Positions 17,405 to 26,283 are shown, numbered from the stretch's first letter. The stretch: DNA of 50,072 nt from Nitrospira sp. (GCA_024331085.1 JANDJG010000002.1:1-50072), one strand, 5' to 3'. The notes: a model not told the origin generated them from the sequence alone. Translations and numbers: made by a program.

Positions 17405-17434
17405 TTGACAGCAGTCCAACCCCTTCGCTATAGT
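17405..17434 (+). promoter_or_regulatory. Predicted sigma-70 promoter of the RAM-domain gene
   Basis: Consensus TTGACA (17405-17410), an 18-bp spacer and TATAGT (17429-17434). The expected start near 17441 lies directly before an in-frame ATG at 17444 and 60 nt before the ATG at 17501. Confidence 0.65.
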
Positions 17435-17500
17435 CCGCCCGACATGGAGTCGGCGACGATCCCCTACACGATCCACGCGCCCGAGACCGGAGCTCCTCTC

Positions 17501-17746
17501 ATGTCGGATCGCGCCTATATTCTGATCAACGTGATTCCCGGACAAACCTCGTCCGTGGTGCGGGCCCTCTCGCAAATCAAAGAAGTCAAGACCATCGACC
17601 CCTGTTGGGGAAAACCCGATATCATAGCGGTCGTAGAGGTCCAAGATCAGGAAGCCTTGACGCAATTGGTCCTTAAGCGACTTCACGGCATTGACGGCAT
17701 CACGCAGACCGATACCCATCTGGTTTACAAACTGGCGGAATCTTAA
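17501..17746 (+). CDS. Stand-alone Lrp/AsnC ligand-binding (RAM) domain protein
   Basis: The 81-residue protein is a single RAM domain: AYILINVIPGQTSSVVRALS, a mid strand TIDPCWGKPDIIAVVEVQD, a helix LTQLVLKRLHGIDGI and a closing THLVYKL strand. It lacks the DNA-binding domain of Lrp/AsnC regulators, so it probably binds an amino acid or similar effector as an oligomer without contacting DNA. The ATG at 17501 has a GGAG about 9 nt upstream; an in-frame ATG at 17444 lies almost at the predicted transcription start and would add 19 residues. It probably shares a message with the secreted protein 21 nt downstream. Confidence 0.8.
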   Translation: MSDRAYILINVIPGQTSSVVRALSQIKEVKTIDPCWGKPDIIAVVEVQDQEALTQLVLKRLHGIDGITQTDTHLVYKLAES

Positions 17747-17767
17747 CCGAAGATCCCAGGGAGGTGC

Positions 17768-18247
17768 ATGATGATGCGACGGACGCGATGGACCCTAGTA
17801 TCCGTGCTGCTGTTGACCGGAATGGGCGGAACCGCATCCGCTCTGGAGCCGGATGTCGTCGACGTGAAGCTTTCCGCTCCGGCTGACAAAGTCAAAAGCG
17901 CCGTCACCGAGGTCCTGACTGAAAGCGGTTACGACGTAAGGTGGAAGAACGACACGACGTTGGAGACGAACTATCGAGAAGAATCAGGAGGGCTGGACAG
18001 CCTCTATTACTGCTGCTGGGGGGTCGTCAAGAGCAGGGTCCAAGCAACCGTGACCCCCGGGGCGGATCAAACCACGCAACTCCGCCTCCAGGTTTTCGCC
18101 CAAGGCAAACGCACGATCTTCGAAGGCTTTGCTCCCATCGAGACTCCGGTTCCTGAAAGCGCGGACAATCAGCTCCGGCTGATCAAAAACAAGCTGAAGA
18201 TCGTCAGCCATCCCTATACGACCGTGTCGTTCTTTGGGATGAAGTAA
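17768..18247 (+). CDS. Secreted hypothetical protein
   Basis: The 159-residue protein has a Sec signal peptide (MRRTRWTLVSVLLLTGMGGT, cleavage likely after ASA) and a mature part of about 130 residues. It contains a helix APADKVKSAVTEVLTESGYD followed by alternating strands (VRWKNDTTLETNY, KSRVQATVTP, TQLRLQVFAQGKRTIFEGF). The helix-strand pattern recalls small periplasmic domains that accompany outer-membrane lipoproteins, but I do not recognise the family. A GGGAGG site lies just before the first of three clustered ATG codons; the first is used here. Transcription likely stops at the strong hairpin downstream. Confidence 0.6.
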   Translation: MMMRRTRWTLVSVLLLTGMGGTASALEPDVVDVKLSAPADKVKSAVTEVLTESGYDVRWKNDTTLETNYREESGGLDSLYYCCWGVVKSRVQATVTPGADQTTQLRLQVFAQGKRTIFEGFAPIETPVPESADNQLRLIKNKLKIVSHPYTTVSFFGMK

Positions 18248-18266
18248 CAAGTTATAAGCCGGTCAC

Positions 18267-18297
18267 GCGCAGCCTTGGCAGCCTGCCACGGCTGCGC
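18267..18297. terminator. Strong bidirectional hairpin between convergent genes
   Basis: GCGCAGCC and TGGCA pair with TGCCA and GGCTGCGC, giving 13 base pairs with one mismatch and a GCC loop. It lies between the stops of the secreted protein gene (plus) and the response regulator gene (minus). There is no T run, so it may act bidirectionally by blocking or by Rho-linked termination. Confidence 0.6.
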
Positions 18298-18326
18298 TCC
18301 TTCCGGCACACCCGTTCTTCACCCGG

Positions 18327-19739
18327 TCAGACCTCTTCCTTCTCGCTTTCGTCCTGGTCCCCTCCCAAATCCAAGCCGAAACGCTCCGCCATCCGGTAGA
18401 GTGTCCGTCTGTCGATCCCCAAGATTTTCGCGGCCTTCACCTTGTTTCCTCTCGTCTCTTTCAACACCCGAATCAGATGCCGCTTTTCGACTTCCTCCAG
18501 CGTCAGATAGGCTTCATCGGTCTGGTCGCATCGCGGTTGCTTGGAATCCTGCTCGGCTTGGGCTCCCAAACGAATCGCCGCCGGCAAATCTTCCGGCGTC
18601 AAGAGCGGCCCATGACTCAACGAGACGGCGCGCTCGATGACGTTTTCCAACTCCCGCACGTTGCCGGGCCAGCGATAGCGCGTCAAAATCGCCATGGTTT
18701 CCGGCAAGAGGCCGTGCACCGTCTGATTCGCTCCGCCCGAGAACTTCTGCAAAAAATGATGGACCAGCATCGGAATGTCTTCCCGGCGTTCCGCCAACGA
18801 CGGCAATACGATCGGAACCACCTTGAGGCGATAATAGAGGTCGTCCCGAAATCGGCCTTCCTTGACCAACTGTTCAAGGTTCTGATTCGTGGCGGCGATG
18901 ATGCGGACGTCCACCTTGGTCGATGTCGTCGAGCCGACGCGCCGGACTTCGTGGTCCTGCATGACTCGAAGCAGTTTTACTTGCAGATCTTTCCCGAGAT
19001 CGCCGATCTCGTCGAGAAACAACGTTCCCCCGTTGGCGGACTCGAAAAGTCCGACCTTGTTGCCTACCGCTCCGGTGAACGCTCCTTTTTCGTACCCGAA
19101 CATTTCGGACTCCAGCAACGTATCCGGCAGCGCGCCGCAGTTGACCGGGATAAACGGCTTGTCCCGACGAGGCCCGTGCGCGTGGATGGCTCGGGCGATC
19201 AATTCCTTGCCGGTTCCGCTTTCACCCTGCAACAGGACGGTGCTCTTGTTCGCGGCGACGCGCGCGACCAGCTTGTACACCTCCATCATCGCCGGACTGC
19301 TGCCGACCAAGGGAGACCACTGATCCCTGCTTTTCAACTCCTGGCGGAATCGAGCGTTTTCTTGCAGCAGTCGGCGATGTTCCAATCCCCGTTTGACGAC
19401 CAATTTGATATCTTCTTTCTTGAACGGCTTGGCCAAATAGTCGTAGGCTCCTTGCTTGATCGCCTCGATCGCCCCTTCCAACGATCCGAACGCCGTCAGC
19501 ACCACGACGACCGTGTCGGGGCTCATCCGCTTAAACTCGCGCAGCACCGCGAGCCCGTCCACGGCGCCCATTCGAAGGTCGGTCAGAACCAAATCCACGT
19601 TGCCTCTCCGCCCTCGAGCAATCGTCTCCTCTCCGCTGGCATAGGCATCCACCGTATAGCCCTCTTTTCTCAACGCCTCCGCCAGCAATTCGCGCGCGAC
19701 CGCGTCGTCATCCGCTACCAAAATAGTGGCCTGCTGCAT
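18327..19739 (-). CDS. NtrC-family sigma-54-dependent response regulator
   Basis: The 470-residue protein has the standard order. Receiver (1-120): the acidic pair in ADDDAVARELL, phospho-acceptor Asp in LVLTDLRMG, and the Lys in LAKPFKKEDIK. AAA+ domain (about 140-375): Walker A GESGTGKE, the sigma-54 contact loop GAFTGA, Walker B TLFLDEIGD and the R-finger region. C-terminal Fis-type HTH: KAAKILGIDRRTLYRMAERF. It would activate RpoN promoters from upstream enhancers. The histidine kinase gene lies 12 bp upstream on the same strand. Its targets are unknown; the only sigma-54-like promoter seen in this window is near 40.34 kb. Confidence 0.95.
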   Translation of the reverse strand: MQQATILVADDDAVARELLAEALRKEGYTVDAYASGEETIARGRRGNVDLVLTDLRMGAVDGLAVLREFKRMSPDTVVVVLTAFGSLEGAIEAIKQGAYDYLAKPFKKEDIKLVVKRGLEHRRLLQENARFRQELKSRDQWSPLVGSSPAMMEVYKLVARVAANKSTVLLQGESGTGKELIARAIHAHGPRRDKPFIPVNCGALPDTLLESEMFGYEKGAFTGAVGNKVGLFESANGGTLFLDEIGDLGKDLQVKLLRVMQDHEVRRVGSTTSTKVDVRIIAATNQNLEQLVKEGRFRDDLYYRLKVVPIVLPSLAERREDIPMLVHHFLQKFSGGANQTVHGLLPETMAILTRYRWPGNVRELENVIERAVSLSHGPLLTPEDLPAAIRLGAQAEQDSKQPRCDQTDEAYLTLEEVEKRHLIRVLKETRGNKVKAAKILGIDRRTLYRMAERFGLDLGGDQDESEKEEV

Positions 19740-19751
19740 TGATTTCCTTTC

Positions 19752-20915
19752 CTATGTCGATACCGTGGTCTCTCGGCCGACTTGCAACCCCGGCAATGTA
19801 ATCGTGACCGTGGTGCCGCGCCCTATCTCGGTCACGAGAGACATTTCACCCCCATGAGCCGCTATGGTTTCTCGACTCAAAAACAATCCCAACCCCGTCC
19901 CCTTGCCATCCGCCTTAGTGGTAAAAAACGGTTCGAACGCCCGTTGCGCGTCAGCCTCCGGCATCCCGCACCCCGTATCTTGCACCTTGATCATGACGAC
20001 GACCGGCGAGATGGCATGGGTCGCGCCCTGCCATCGATCGGATTCGTCCCGCGTGGCCTCACGAACTTCCGCCGCAACCCGTACCCTTCCTCCGGAAGGC
20101 GTGGCGGCCAGCGCATTGTCCAAAATGTTCACCAACACCTGATGAACCTTCTCATCGTCGGCCCACATGAGAGGAAGCGACTCCGGAATCTCGATCGCCA
20201 GCGAGACGCCCTTGGCGTGAAAAGCCGGTTCCATCAGCACGGCAACGGGCGTAATCACCTGCGCCACGGGCACCCACGTGGGCTCCGGCCGGCGAGGACG
20301 GGTTGAAGACAGCAGATCCTGGATGATCCGCACGACGCGGGTCAACTGCTCATCAATGACGGCCACCCGCTTTCTCATATCCGGCGTCAACGACGGGTCC
20401 TCCGCCAAGGCCTGCACGTGCCACGCGATCGAATGGAGCGGCGTCCCCACTTCATGGGCGACGGACGCCACCAATTGCCCCACCGCCGCCAATCGCTCGG
20501 ACCGGTTCAACCGATCCTTAGCCTCGATGAGCTGTTGATTGGCCTTGAGGAGATTCTCCGTTTCCCGCGCCAGCGCGGCCCGCGCTTCCGCCTCGCGGGC
20601 CTTGCGTTCTTCCCAACTCATGCCGAGGTAGCCCACCAGCAGCAACACGCCGGCCACGACGCTGCGGTTGACGACCGCCGCTTGAAACCGTCCCGGCTTG
20701 GTCGGCCGCACCAACCCTGAATAGGTCGCGAGCACGCAGATCACGACGGCCGCCAGCATCAATCCCCGTTTCCGAAGCGTGGCGATCAGCAGGATGGGCA
20801 GCACGTATCCATAGGCCCCCACGACATGCGCGGGAGTAAATTCCTCGATGATGAAAATGACCAAAAAACAGGCCGCGGCGGCGGCCACGACCAAACGGTC
20901 ACGCTGCGTCATCAT
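19752..20915 (-). CDS. Membrane sensor histidine kinase (NtrB/AtoS type)
   Basis: The 387-residue protein has about four N-terminal membrane segments within residues 8-115 with almost no periplasmic loop, so it probably senses a signal in or at the membrane. A coiled coil (REAEARAALARETENLLKAN) leads to the HisKA box SVAHEVGTPLHSIAWHV, whose His is the phospho-acceptor. The HATPase_c domain shows the N box (QVLVNILDNALAA), G1 (DTGCGM), F box (FEPFFTTK) and G2 (GTGLGL). It is transcribed ahead of the response regulator in one operon and should phosphorylate it. Confidence 0.93.
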   Translation of the reverse strand: MMTQRDRLVVAAAAACFLVIFIIEEFTPAHVVGAYGYVLPILLIATLRKRGLMLAAVVICVLATYSGLVRPTKPGRFQAAVVNRSVVAGVLLLVGYLGMSWEERKAREAEARAALARETENLLKANQQLIEAKDRLNRSERLAAVGQLVASVAHEVGTPLHSIAWHVQALAEDPSLTPDMRKRVAVIDEQLTRVVRIIQDLLSSTRPRRPEPTWVPVAQVITPVAVLMEPAFHAKGVSLAIEIPESLPLMWADDEKVHQVLVNILDNALAATPSGGRVRVAAEVREATRDESDRWQGATHAISPVVVMIKVQDTGCGMPEADAQRAFEPFFTTKADGKGTGLGLFLSRETIAAHGGEMSLVTEIGRGTTVTITLPGLQVGRETTVST

Positions 20916-20993
20916 GATGAGCCGTCGACACCGTGGGACTCGGCGAGCACCCCCTTCCCATGTTTGCCTCGTTTTGACTCGTTTCTTCTGTTT

Positions 20994-23234
20994 CTACTCA
21001 GAACCGCGCCACGTTCGCAACTCCGCCGCCAACCGCTCCACCCGGCGGTCGCACGTCAGCCCTTCGACGGTCAACGGCAATTTTCTCCGCCAGTTGGGAT
21101 GACAATCAACCGTACCGGGCAGATTGACCTGATCCCGGACTCCGATCACGTCTTCCACCGTCACCAACATCAGCCAGGCTGGCGTCCTTGCCAGATAACG
21201 ATGAACCGCCTCGGCGACATCCCATGTCATCTGCGGAATCAAGGCCGGATCATCGGGCGTCTCCGGCGGCAGGAGCCCCTCGGCCTTCAACGCGGCCAGC
21301 ATGCGGGCCTTGTCTCGGCATCGTTCATCCAGCCACCTCCGTTCGGTTTCCCCGGCGACACCGCCCAGTTGGACCCGCAGGGCGATATCCGCTCCTTCCC
21401 AATAGCCGGTCAGCGTGGGCAGATCGTGCGTCGTCACCACGGCCAGCGATTGAGCCGGATAGGCGCCCGGCGACTTCCAGTCTCCAGTCGCCGTCCGCTC
21501 GAAAAAAAAGACCCGATACGACAACACGCCCGCCTCATACAGCCGTTCCCGAATCCAATCGGGAACCGTCCCCAAATCCTCTCCGATGATCAGCGCTTTC
21601 CTTCTCGTGCTTTCCAGCGCCAGTATGGCCACCAGATCTTCCCATGGGTACTGCACGTAGGTGCCCGTCGCCGCCGGCATGCCGCGCGGAATCCAGAACA
21701 GACGGAAGAGCGCCATGACGTGATCGATTCGAATCGCGCCGCCATGGCGAAAATTATGGCGCAGTACGTCGATGAAAAACTTGTAGCCGGTTTCGCGCAA
21801 GCGAAGCGGATCGACCGGCGAGAATCCCCAATTTTGCCCGTCCGGTGCGAATGCATCGGGCGGCGCCCCGCAATCGGCTTCAAGAACCAACACGTCTTGA
21901 AAACGCCAGCCGTCGGCCCCGTTTCGATCACTGCCCAGGGCCAGGTCGTGGTAAAACCCCACCGGCATGCCGACATCGACGGACTTGTTGACGAGCGTGT
22001 TCATTTGTTCCGCCGCCAGCCATTGCACGTACAGAAAAAATCGAATCTTCCTTCTCTCCCGGCACTCGTACTCTCGCATCGCGTCGGACGACGGACGTCG
22101 GAAGTCCTCGGGCCAGTCCGCCCACTGCATCACGCCGCCTGTTCGTTGATCTTCATCCAACGATTGAAACAGGGCGTACCGGACGAGCGAGTCCCCTTCC
22201 CCTCTCACATACGAGTCGAAGGCGGCGCCTCGTTCGGTCATCGGCTTAAGATCCGGCTCATTGCCCGCAAAGTTATCCCGCAGAAAAATTTCATAGCAGA
22301 CTTCCAGGATCGTCCGTTTGGCCCGCGCCACTCCGTCGTAGTCGATCAACTCGCTTCGTCTCAGCTCGTCAAGCCGGGCGCGGAAAGACGGATCGGTCAA
22401 TCGTGCTTGGACCTCCGGCGCGGCACATTCGGGAACCTGCTCCACGTCGATGTACAGTTCGTTGAGAAACAACCGGCTGTTCGGCGAATAGGGACTGATG
22501 TGATAGGGCATCGAATTTTTCAGCGCGTGCAGCGGGTTCAGACCGATCGCCGCCGCGCCCAGTTTCCCTCCGGCCCATTCCACCACGTCGGCCAGGTCTC
22601 GAAAGTCCCCCACCCCCCAGTTGCGCTCACTCCTCAACGAATAGAGTTGGAGCGACAGCCCCCACAGACGCCCGCCATTGAAGAACCGGTCCGGTATGTA
22701 ACACCGTTCCGGCGCCACGATCAGCAGAAACGTGGCCTCTCGTTCGATCGCCACTCCCCGCGCGCACACCACCCCATCGTAGTAGCCCGGCGACAGACCC
22801 GCCGGAAACACGAAGGCCGAGCGGATATACCGACGTCCATCGATGAAGCGTTCCTCGTGGACCGCCAGCCCAGGTCCTTCGATCCGCTCATGGCACAGCG
22901 TTCCCTGTTCATCACGGAGCGACCAGCGTACCTCCACGGACGACTCCTCGGATGGCCAGCAGGGAACGGACAGAAACCACGAACCCGTATCCCGCCCCGA
23001 TCGCACGACGTACACCGGCTCGCAGCCCTTCAGCCACGGACGATCGTCCCACTCGATCAGTTCCGCGATCAATTCGTCTCGGCCGGCGACGCGAAACCCC
23101 ATCGCACTCAGAATTGCGCGGCGTGTCTCATCACTTGTGACATGGAGCGTCCCGGCGATGTCATAGTAATCGGCGGCGATGCCCGCCCGATCCGCGAGCA
23201 GGCGAAGGAGTTCCGCTTCAGACCGATCGTACAT
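20994..23234 (-). CDS. malQ: 4-alpha-glucanotransferase (amylomaltase)
   Basis: The 746-residue protein is a glycoside hydrolase family 77 enzyme that transfers maltodextrin units in the cytoplasm during glycogen or maltose metabolism. Conserved blocks include IGLNPLHALKN and YSPNSRLFLNELYID near the first beta strands, AIRIDHVMALFRLFWIP with the nucleophile Asp, IIGEDLGTVPDWI with the general-acid Glu, and VTTHDLPTLTGYW with the stabilising Asp. The long N-terminal extension (about 170 residues) is the form common in actinobacterial MalQ. Start at 23234 has no strong ribosome-binding site. It stands alone, with a HlyD remnant just upstream. Confidence 0.94.
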   Translation of the reverse strand: MYDRSEAELLRLLADRAGIAADYYDIAGTLHVTSDETRRAILSAMGFRVAGRDELIAELIEWDDRPWLKGCEPVYVVRSGRDTGSWFLSVPCWPSEESSVEVRWSLRDEQGTLCHERIEGPGLAVHEERFIDGRRYIRSAFVFPAGLSPGYYDGVVCARGVAIEREATFLLIVAPERCYIPDRFFNGGRLWGLSLQLYSLRSERNWGVGDFRDLADVVEWAGGKLGAAAIGLNPLHALKNSMPYHISPYSPNSRLFLNELYIDVEQVPECAAPEVQARLTDPSFRARLDELRRSELIDYDGVARAKRTILEVCYEIFLRDNFAGNEPDLKPMTERGAAFDSYVRGEGDSLVRYALFQSLDEDQRTGGVMQWADWPEDFRRPSSDAMREYECRERRKIRFFLYVQWLAAEQMNTLVNKSVDVGMPVGFYHDLALGSDRNGADGWRFQDVLVLEADCGAPPDAFAPDGQNWGFSPVDPLRLRETGYKFFIDVLRHNFRHGGAIRIDHVMALFRLFWIPRGMPAATGTYVQYPWEDLVAILALESTRRKALIIGEDLGTVPDWIRERLYEAGVLSYRVFFFERTATGDWKSPGAYPAQSLAVVTTHDLPTLTGYWEGADIALRVQLGGVAGETERRWLDERCRDKARMLAALKAEGLLPPETPDDPALIPQMTWDVAEAVHRYLARTPAWLMLVTVEDVIGVRDQVNLPGTVDCHPNWRRKLPLTVEGLTCDRRVERLAAELRTWRGSE

Positions 23235-23281
23235 GGCGGCGAGTGTGAGTCACGTGACCCGACAAGTCAAGCAAGAGGATT

Positions 23282-23455
23282 CTACCGCTCCCGAAGACTC
23301 TCGTTGACGGCCTTGAGGAGAGGACTCAGCAGGTATTCGACGACGCGACGCTGTCCCGTCTTGATCTCCACCGTCACCGCCATACCGGCCGACAGGCGCA
23401 CGGGTTTGCCGTCGACAGTGATGGTGTCGCGATCCGGGCACGAGGCAAGAGCGGC
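23282..23455 (-). pseudogene. C-terminal remnant of a HlyD-type type I secretion adaptor
   Basis: Read on the minus strand, the frame ending in TAG at 23282-23284 encodes DTITVDGKPVRLSAGMAVTV, then EIKTGQRRVVEYLLSPLLKA and VNESLRER. This matches the C-terminal end of the membrane-fusion protein of type I secretion systems, where 'L(S/A)PGMAVTAEIKTGxRRxIEYLLSPL' is a hallmark. No start codon or remaining body is found upstream, and similarity fades before 23460, so it is a fragment left after deletion. No ABC transporter or substrate gene remains nearby. The rest of the stretch up to 23713 shows nothing else. Confidence 0.72.
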
Positions 23456-23713
23456 CGCGATCGGACAGCTCTTTCTCTCTCGCTGCCGGCCATACTATCC
23501 ATGATCGGTCCGGTTCATTCAGTGTCGCTGTTCATCGATGCCGATGACCGACACGGAATAACCGATCACGTCGGTGAGGTGACTTTCTCTCTCCACAGGT
23601 AACAATCGTCAACGGATTTGCCTCTGCTCATGGCAGAGAATAAAACAGAGCGCTTTACATAAAGACTTCGACAAGGTCGTCTTCTTTTGATTTTCCGCTT
23701 CTCGGTCTTCCGA

Positions 23714-24118
23714 TCAATCTGCCGATCCTTCGTCGTAATTGACAAATTCGCCTTTCCCCCCGATCGGCGGCTCATGGCCTCGCCGTTCAAGACGATGGAT
23801 CAGCGCGCCGCGCAATTCACGGTTGAGCCGTTGCCGGGAGTCCGGCGAGAGAGCAAGAAATTCCACGCCGAACCGGCCGTCTTGGACCCATTTGATGATC
23901 CCGTTCTCAATGGGCAGCGCCTTCGCTTGATCCGGAAGCAGGACGCCCAAGCGGACCGGTTCGCCGACCGGCAACCGGCGATCACAGTGAATCAAACAGC
24001 CGCGAAACGAAAGGTCCAGGAGATGGCCCTCTCCCACGCAAAACGGCGCGCCGAAGATGACCGGATATCGTACCGCATATCGCAGATAGAGCCGATGAGA
24101 GAACCGGGACGACATCAA
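23714..24118 (-). CDS. PilZ domain protein
   Basis: The 134-residue protein has the PilZ c-di-GMP-binding layout: an arginine in the N-terminal HRLYLRYAVRYPVIF strand, the LLDLSFRGCLI turn equivalent to (D/N)-x-S-x-x-G, and later strands (PVRLGVLLPDQ, FGVEFLALS) followed by a C-terminal helix. The R-x-x-x-R switch is partly present (RYAVR). It may bind c-di-GMP; a GGDEF cyclase is encoded 13 kb away in this window. A weak hairpin lies upstream at 24167-24181. There is no operon partner. Confidence 0.75.
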   Translation of the reverse strand: MMSSRFSHRLYLRYAVRYPVIFGAPFCVGEGHLLDLSFRGCLIHCDRRLPVGEPVRLGVLLPDQAKALPIENGIIKWVQDGRFGVEFLALSPDSRQRLNRELRGALIHRLERRGHEPPIGGKGEFVNYDEGSAD

Positions 24119-24166
24119 GACCTCCCTGCCGCCGGTATTCTATCGATCTCGACAAGGGAGAAACAG

Positions 24167-24181
24167 CCCTCCTTCGGAGGG
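24167..24181 (-). terminator. Possible terminator hairpin between the cytochrome and PilZ genes
   Basis: CCCTCC-TTC-GGAGGG forms a 6-bp stem. On the minus strand it is followed by CTGTTTCTCCC, a poor T tract. It may end the cytochrome transcript. Confidence 0.3.
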
Positions 24182-24339
24182 ATAGGCTTCGGGTTGAGCG
24201 TACCGCCTGACATTCCCGTGCCTGATGGATCCAACTCCCTCGTCGTGTTCGGCGGCGTGGAAGGCGAGCGAAGCGGTGGACCGGAATCTTGAATGGAAGC
24301 GAGTCTGATCGTCGGGCGCCAGACAGTCGTTGATGGTAT

Positions 24340-24753
24340 CTAGAAAATTCCTGCTTGTTTTTGAAGCCAGCGGACGTACTTTACGATCTGATCGACGTCG
24401 CCCGTGGTCACGCCCTCGACTTTCGGCATGTTGCCGAATTGCCAATGGTGCGCCCGCACGCCGTTGGCCGCGGCGTTATAGAAAGCTGCGTCGGCATGGT
24501 GATTCGGCTCATAGATCTTGTGGACGAGCGGCGGACCATGGTCCGTCCCCAGCGCCCCGATACCGTGACAACGGGAACAGTTGGCGACGAACTTCTGTTC
24601 GCCTTCCCTCAACTCGACCGGCGCCGCCCCCGCCGTTGCTCCCACTGCCCCCTTTGACGCCGTCTCCTCTTGGCTACAGGCCGGCATCACACCGATTGCC
24701 AGCAAAACCAACGTCCATCTGATCATCCGGTACCGTCTCACGATGTTGTCCAT
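24340..24753 (-). CDS. Class I c-type cytochrome lipoprotein
   Basis: The 137-residue protein has an N-terminal membrane or lipoprotein signal (MIRWTLVLLAIGVMPACSQ, with Cys26 a possible lipid site) and a single haem-binding CSRCH (residues 59-63). The typical NMPKVEGVTTGDVDQIVKYV segment contains the distal Met ligand and is followed by the helix W-L-Q-K-Q. The WQFGNMP context and small size fit a periplasmic electron carrier. In-frame ATGs at 24753 and 24726 are both possible starts; the second gives a tidier signal. Its redox partners are not encoded here. Confidence 0.87.
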   Translation of the reverse strand: MDNIVRRYRMIRWTLVLLAIGVMPACSQEETASKGAVGATAGAAPVELREGEQKFVANCSRCHGIGALGTDHGPPLVHKIYEPNHHADAAFYNAAANGVRAHHWQFGNMPKVEGVTTGDVDQIVKYVRWLQKQAGIF

Positions 24754-24792
24754 CCGTCTTCTGTAAGCGATTGAGCGACGATGCGCACGAGC

Positions 24793-25491
24793 TCAGGGTA
24801 CCACATACGGAATCGGATCCGCGACCCCCGCCTCGGCAAACCCCTTCCGGCGGATCAAGCAACTGTCGCAGCGGCCGCAGGCCATCGCGCCGACCGGGTC
24901 GTAACAACTGTGCGTCAGGTGAAACGGCACGTTCAGAGACATACCCAGTGTGACGATCTGGGCTTTGGTCAACGTGAGCAGCGGGGCGCGGACTTCGATC
25001 GACCGTCCTTCCATTCCCGCCTTTGTTCCCGCTCGAACCGTAGCCTCGAAAGTCTTGATGAATTCAGGCCGGCAATCCGGATAGCCGGAATAGTCGAGCA
25101 CGTTGGCGCCAAAATACACGACCGGCGCGTCGATCGTTTCAGCGTAGGCGACGGCGAGGGAGAGAAAAATCAAGTTTCTGGCCGGCACATACGTGACAGG
25201 AACCTCGTGGCGTCGTTCGGCCTCCGGACGATTTTTTGGAACAGGAACGTCGCCCGTAAGGGCCGACCCACCGATCGCCCGCAAGTCCAGGTTGATGACA
25301 AGATGCCGGCGGGCCTTCAACGCCGTTGAGATCCGGCCGGCCCGCTCGACCTCGATCGCATGGCGCTGTCCATAGGCGATTGTCAGCAGATCGAGATCAT
25401 AGCCGTCTCGAGCGGCCACAGCCGCAGCAACGGTGGAATCCAGACCGCCGCTTGCGAGAACAACCGCCCGTTGCACCGTAGAGTCGCTCAT
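24793..25491 (-). CDS. queC: 7-cyano-7-deazaguanine (preQ0) synthase QueC
   Basis: The 232-residue enzyme converts 7-carboxy-7-deazaguanine to preQ0 using ATP and ammonia in queuosine biosynthesis. It has the PP-loop VLASGGLDSTVAAA at residues 11-24, the family's LDLLTIAYGQRHAIEVERA, VPARNLIFLSLAVAYAE, and the zinc-binding CYDPVGAMACGRCDSCLIR near the C-terminus with four Cys. The length is normal. No other queuosine gene is adjacent, so this appears to be an isolated pathway gene. Confidence 0.95.
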   Translation of the reverse strand: MSDSTVQRAVVLASGGLDSTVAAAVAARDGYDLDLLTIAYGQRHAIEVERAGRISTALKARRHLVINLDLRAIGGSALTGDVPVPKNRPEAERRHEVPVTYVPARNLIFLSLAVAYAETIDAPVVYFGANVLDYSGYPDCRPEFIKTFEATVRAGTKAGMEGRSIEVRAPLLTLTKAQIVTLGMSLNVPFHLTHSCYDPVGAMACGRCDSCLIRRKGFAEAGVADPIPYVVP

Positions 25492-25619
25492 CGCGATGGC
25501 CCGGTCCGGTCAGTCTTGTCAAAATATGGGGAGGAGCCCCGCCGCAAGCGGCAACCGGACGGTACGATCATGGAAGGAAAAGAAAAAACGGAAACGGTCT
25601 TTCTGGAAAAACGCCGCGG

Positions 25620-26180
25620 CTATTCGCGCTCTTCCTCTCGCTCGATTTTTTCAAGCAGTTCTTGGCGTGATTGACATTCCACACAGAGTTTGGCGAACGG
25701 CACGGCTTGCAGCCGCTTCTCGCTGATCTCGACGCCGCACTCGGCGCAGATCCCGTAGGTGCCTTCATGCAGGCGCGTGAGCGCTTCGTCGATGGATTGT
25801 CGGCGGCGGTTGCGCATTTCCATCAGCGAAATACCGAGTTCCCGCTCCAAATCCATCAGGGCTTGATCCCCGACGTCACGAGCGGACTCCAGGCGCCGCT
25901 GTTGGTCCTCCGTCAATGACTGCCCCAAATTCTCGGTGATTTCCTTCACAATTTCTTGCCGCTTCCCCAACAGCATTTTATGCAGCACTTCATGCCGCCG
26001 TTCTCGCGCTTCCCGTTCCTTGGCCGTTTCCTTGGGGCGGATGGGTCCGGACGCCTCGGCTTCAGCCGGCTCCGGCTTGACCGCCGCGGCGGCTGCAGTC
26101 GCCTTGGGTTTTTCGGCGGCAGCCACCGAAGGTTTCGATTTTTCAACCGATTTTTTCTTGGATTGCGCTTTGGTCGCCAT
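25620..26180 (-). CDS. DksA/TraR-type zinc-finger protein with basic Ala/Pro-rich N-terminus
   Basis: The 186-residue protein has a disordered Lys/Ala/Pro/Glu-rich N-terminus (1-60), a coiled coil (about 60-130: REARERRHEVLHKMLLGKRQ and SARDVGDQALMDLERELGIS) and a C4 zinc finger (GICAECGVEISEKRLQAVPF, then CVEC). DksA-type proteins bind RNA polymerase through the secondary channel and adjust transcription with ppGpp. The Asp-Ala tip typical of DksA is not obvious, and many bacteria have related 'YocK/RsmD' types, so the exact class is open. A good promoter lies at 26229-26257. Confidence 0.82.
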   Translation of the reverse strand: MATKAQSKKKSVEKSKPSVAAAEKPKATAAAAAVKPEPAEAEASGPIRPKETAKEREARERRHEVLHKMLLGKRQEIVKEITENLGQSLTEDQQRRLESARDVGDQALMDLERELGISLMEMRNRRRQSIDEALTRLHEGTYGICAECGVEISEKRLQAVPFAKLCVECQSRQELLEKIEREEERE

Positions 26181-26228
26181 GCGAACCCCGTTTCTTCCGC
26201 AACGTTTGGAGGCCCTATGAGCCGGGCA

Positions 26229-26257
26229 TCTATATCACGGCATAGGCCCTTTGACAA
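26229..26257 (-). promoter_or_regulatory. Predicted sigma-70 promoter of the DksA-like gene
   Basis: Read on the minus strand: TTGTCA (26257-26252), a 17-bp spacer and TATAGA (26234-26229). The start point would be near 26222, about 42 nt before the ATG at 26180. Confidence 0.6.
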
Positions 26258-26283
26258 GTCCGGGAGGAATTGGATCGAGGGCC

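Noticed and set aside
20826..23504. A very long plus-strand open frame (about 890 codons) over the malQ region
   Set aside because: It is antisense to malQ, which has all catalytic motifs. The plus-strand translation is Arg/His/Pro-rich without any domain, as expected for a shadow in GC-rich DNA.
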